Assembly (NCBI RefSeq): GCF_021018805.1
Contig: NC_086251.1
Span: 47,252,767 to 47,316,766 of the forward strand
Source of the DNA: Prinia subflava
Taxonomy: Eukaryota > Chordata > Aves > Passeriformes > Cisticolidae
DNA: 64,000 nt
Reading direction: 5' to 3'
Positions 13,860-64,000 of the stretch are shown one piece after another. A program made the translations under genes and the position numbers. How positions within the stretch are numbered: the stretch's first letter is position 1; the number at the start of each line of letters is the position of its first letter. The notes under the pieces were generated by a model. It saw only the letters and a list, made by a program, of their open reading frames with translations, was not told where the DNA came from and ran no database searches.

Positions 13860-14620
13860 AACTATGCTGCCTCCTCGGGATGGATCCCCTTCAAAAACGC
13901 GTCCTTTCATGGAAAACTCCATCTCGGGAATTAATGAGCCACTGAACGGCCTGAAGCCTTGAATCCAGAACCATTCGCAGCACCACCTAGCACACAATTA
14001 GCAACTTTCAGAGAGCACGCCCTTCCCTCCTGGCAGGAAATACCAGCACCCTACAGCCCATGCAGAGCTGGGAAAAGCCAGCGTGCCGAAGCCGGGGCTC
14101 CAGGAGATCCCTTTCCCCCAGCGTTCGAGAGGCAGCGGCGGCTCTGGCCTCAGGCAGCTCGCTGTGCCCCTCCCACAGCCTGGCTGGCCGTACAGGCTGC
14201 GAATTGAAACAGCTGCTAATTCATCTTCACTTCTTGGAAGGCAGTAAGAAAGGGTCTGGCAGCTCTGCGCCATCCCTTACCCTCACAGGAACACCTCTCC
14301 CCACAGTTCCCGCCGCCTCACGGCACCTCCACCTGCCCAGCTCCACCTGCCCGAATGTGGGAGGATTCGCCGATCTCCGTCTCTGCAAACACAATTGTTT
14401 TCTCCCCCTCAGGCATCAAAGCGCCTGTTTAATGCCACCGGTGTCCCTGGGCGCCCCAGGAAGACAAAGCACAGCAGCAGCCCCGGCGCTGAGGGCGGCC
14501 TTTCCCGCTCCGTACCCGCGGGCGCCGCACACGGCGAGCACGGCCCGGGAGGCGCCGTGGCTGTCAGAGCTGACAACAGCTGAACCGAGAGATGGCAAAA
14601 CAACCGCAGCTGCCACGGCA
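13860..14620 (-). promoter_or_regulatory. CpG-island-like block, candidate promoter of the downstream neighbour
   Basis: CpG is sparse elsewhere but dense here, peaking at 14480-14560 with about 15 CpGs in 80 bases. A minus-strand splice donor GAGG|GTAAGG lies at 14280, so a first exon of about 14281-14600 is possible. It begins roughly 0.6 kb beyond the CCDC88C cleavage site. In human the next gene on this side, in the same orientation, is GPR68 (recalled gene order). Its coding exon is not in the window. Direction is not proven. Confidence 0.45.
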
Positions 14621-15261
14621 GCGCAGCCACCTGCACCAAAACCTTCCTCAACATGCCCGGAAAGGCCGGAGAGCCTTTCACAGGCAGCTCTGTGCTTCAA
14701 CAGCTGATCCACGGTGTAATCTCTGTTTTTACAATTATCCCACATCTGAATGGTACTACAAATGTATTCAGTACTTTTTTAATTCTAACTCACTAGAACT
14801 GAGAGGGTAAATAATTGTAAATAGCTCAGAAATGGACAGCTAAGGTGTGCCATTGGGCAGGTATTTATAGCAGAAGCAGATCTACAGTAACTAATCACAG
14901 GTCGCTTCCTCAGCAGGCCAGCCTGCACATGTCCTCCAAAAAGGAGCTGAAACAAGGGAGAAACACCAGTCTTGAACCTTTCGTGGTCTGGCCAAGAATC
15001 TATTTTGAGATATAATTTCTGGAAGAAGATTTTCAGTTTACTAACAACATTCATTATGTTCTAAAACTGCCATATAGCACACACAATTTTAAATTTGTTG
15101 GAAAACTATAGTTTGCAATTAAAATAGTAGAGAAAGCAGAAAGGGTTTCTTTGCCATTCTCTCCATATTGAAAGATGAATAATTTCTCACTTTCATAAGG
15201 TATCCTGAGAGTTAAGTACAAAACAGACTATACAAGATGCAAGCTTGGTCAAAATGAAAAA
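14621..15261. other. Short spacer between CpG block and CCDC88C 3' end
   Basis: Ordinary AT-rich sequence. No feature recognised. Confidence 0.7.
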
Positions 15262-15275
15262 AAGTACAATATCAG

Positions 15276-15293
15276 TTTATTTTAATCTTTATT
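15276..15293 (-). terminator. CCDC88C polyadenylation signals
   Basis: Two AATAAA hexamers read on the minus strand, at 15288-15293 and 15276-15281. A U-rich element (TACTTTTTTTCATTTTG) follows about 25-40 nt downstream. No other AATAAA was noticed between the stop codon and here. Cleavage is expected near 15255-15268. Confidence 0.8.
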
Positions 15294-16520
15294 ATAAACA
15301 ATTTTGTAGTTTTCAGAATGGGATTGCTACATATTAGATAACAAAAACATCATCAAATGCATCAGTTTTATCTTACTAAATTAAATCAGAACAAGCAAAA
15401 CAAGTTTTTAAAGGATTTAGCCTATTGCAAGAAGAACAGCTTTACAAACATGGAATTAAAGATACATATTTGATCATATATACATAAGCAGCTGATGACA
15501 CTCGAGACAGAAACATACAAAGAACTTCTTTGCACATAAATAGATTTTTAAAAGTATATTTCTTTCACATGTGTACAAAATTATTTTGCTTTCTATACTG
15601 AGAAAAGTTCTCGGAGACAAAGAAAGATTTCTAAGAGAGACAAAAGCCCACATAGGATGTGGGCTGTCATGCACACAAGGATCTAAGAATACAATTTACA
15701 CAGCATTCTTATACAGTACTTGAGCTTCTTATATACATACTTACAAGACACTTTTGTACATGAGATGCCACCTTTGCAATTGAAATGGCATCTCCCCTGA
15801 AAGGCTGCATTAGTTCCAGTGTTTGTATAAAAGATAAAACAAGTTTCAAAAGGCAGCACCACTCTGCAGAGTCAAGGATCCACTGAGCTGCAGCTATAGT
15901 GAAGGCAGTGGGGTAATTAGGCTGGCTTCTGTGTTTACACAGTCCAAGTGGGAAAGGTTGAATTGTGACCCTTGAAGTCTATACAATACCTTCTATAAGA
16001 TATGTCTGTGGCTAGAAAAATAGATCCATGGCTGAAGCCACACACTTTTGCTATGCTACTTAAGTCAAGCATTTGGTTGTGTCTTTGGGGGAGAAGTTTG
16101 GCTTTTATCTGACATTTTCAGCATGGTTATTTACCAATGGTGAGGCTGGGTTTAGCACACAGGACCTGTGAAACTTTTCTTTAATGCATGCAGAAAGGGT
16201 GCACAGTGCAGCAATGATAGAAGACCCTGCTAATAAGCCTCTGCTAGACTGAGGAATGCTCAGAATCTGTGAGAATCAGGTGCAAAGTGTGCTGTGAGAT
16301 TAGATCAGGCTTCCACTTTGTTTTAGGCACAACAGTGTCAGAAGAAGAACTGGGTTTTGCTCCTTGATTCCCTTAATCACACTTTGTCCAACTAGGAAAG
16401 AGTACGCAGAGAATACTCAGAGCAGCCTGCAGGTGATGCCTTTTAAGACCTGACAGTGTCTAGATAAAGGGTACCTGGACATCAGCCATCCCAAACACAT
16501 ATTACAGCTACACCTGTGGG

Positions 16521-64000
<47,480 letters not shown>

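Noticed and set aside
14060..14707. Plus-strand open frame of 215 codons across the CpG-rich block
   Set aside because: GC-rich DNA lowers stop frequency. The translation is Ser/Pro/Ala-rich with no family features, and overlapping frames on both strands are equally open.
1..15261. GPR68 coding exon expected from gene order
   Set aside because: No seven-transmembrane reading frame is present on either strand, so if the order holds, the coding exon lies outside the window.

Overview
The window is vertebrate nuclear DNA, and most likely avian. It is AT-rich, its coding sequence is split by many introns, and its repeats are CR1 LINE 3' ends plus two solo LTRs of types I associate with bird genomes (Neoaves, perhaps a passerine; this is inference). 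No bacterial gene, tRNA, rRNA or CRISPR array was seen.

One protein-coding gene dominates: CCDC88C, encoding DAPLE, a Girdin-family guanine-nucleotide modulator that binds Dishevelled. It lies on the minus strand. I could place 24 consecutive coding exons, all phase-compatible, from 62684 down to the stop codon at 16521-16523. A 3' UTR of about 1.26 kb follows, with two AATAAA signals near 15276-15293. Together the exons encode 1,869 residues: the end of the Hook domain, the long coiled coil, the basic post-coil segment, the G-alpha-binding-and-activating (GBA) motif, and the C-terminal PDZ-binding motif ending Gly-Cys-Val. The exons for the first ~133 residues (most of the Hook domain) lie beyond 64000.

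Layout from low to high coordinate: 1-15261 is intergenic. It holds a 19-bp minisatellite (241-430), old CR1 fragments, and a CpG-rich block at about 13.9-14.7 kb that could be the promoter of the next gene downstream (GPR68 by remembered human gene order, not seen here). 15262-17534 is the terminal exon and 3' UTR. 17535-30690 holds exons for the post-coil region. 30691-62684 holds the coiled-coil and Hook-end exons. 62685-64000 is intron. Two intact solo LTRs with perfect target-site duplications sit in introns (49917-50696, TSD CTCAGT; 56991-57547, TSD GTATT).

No new multi-gene system is visible. The observations most worth checking are an extra exon (24591-24728) that resembles a Girdin exon and is absent from the canonical human DAPLE I remember, and which could also act as an alternative last exon; a GC-AG intron after the exon at 59065-59223; a sense-oriented solo LTR with TATA and polyadenylation signals just downstream of an exon; a possible 25-nt frame-shifting microexon; and candidate minus-strand 5' exons in the 15 kb beyond the gene.
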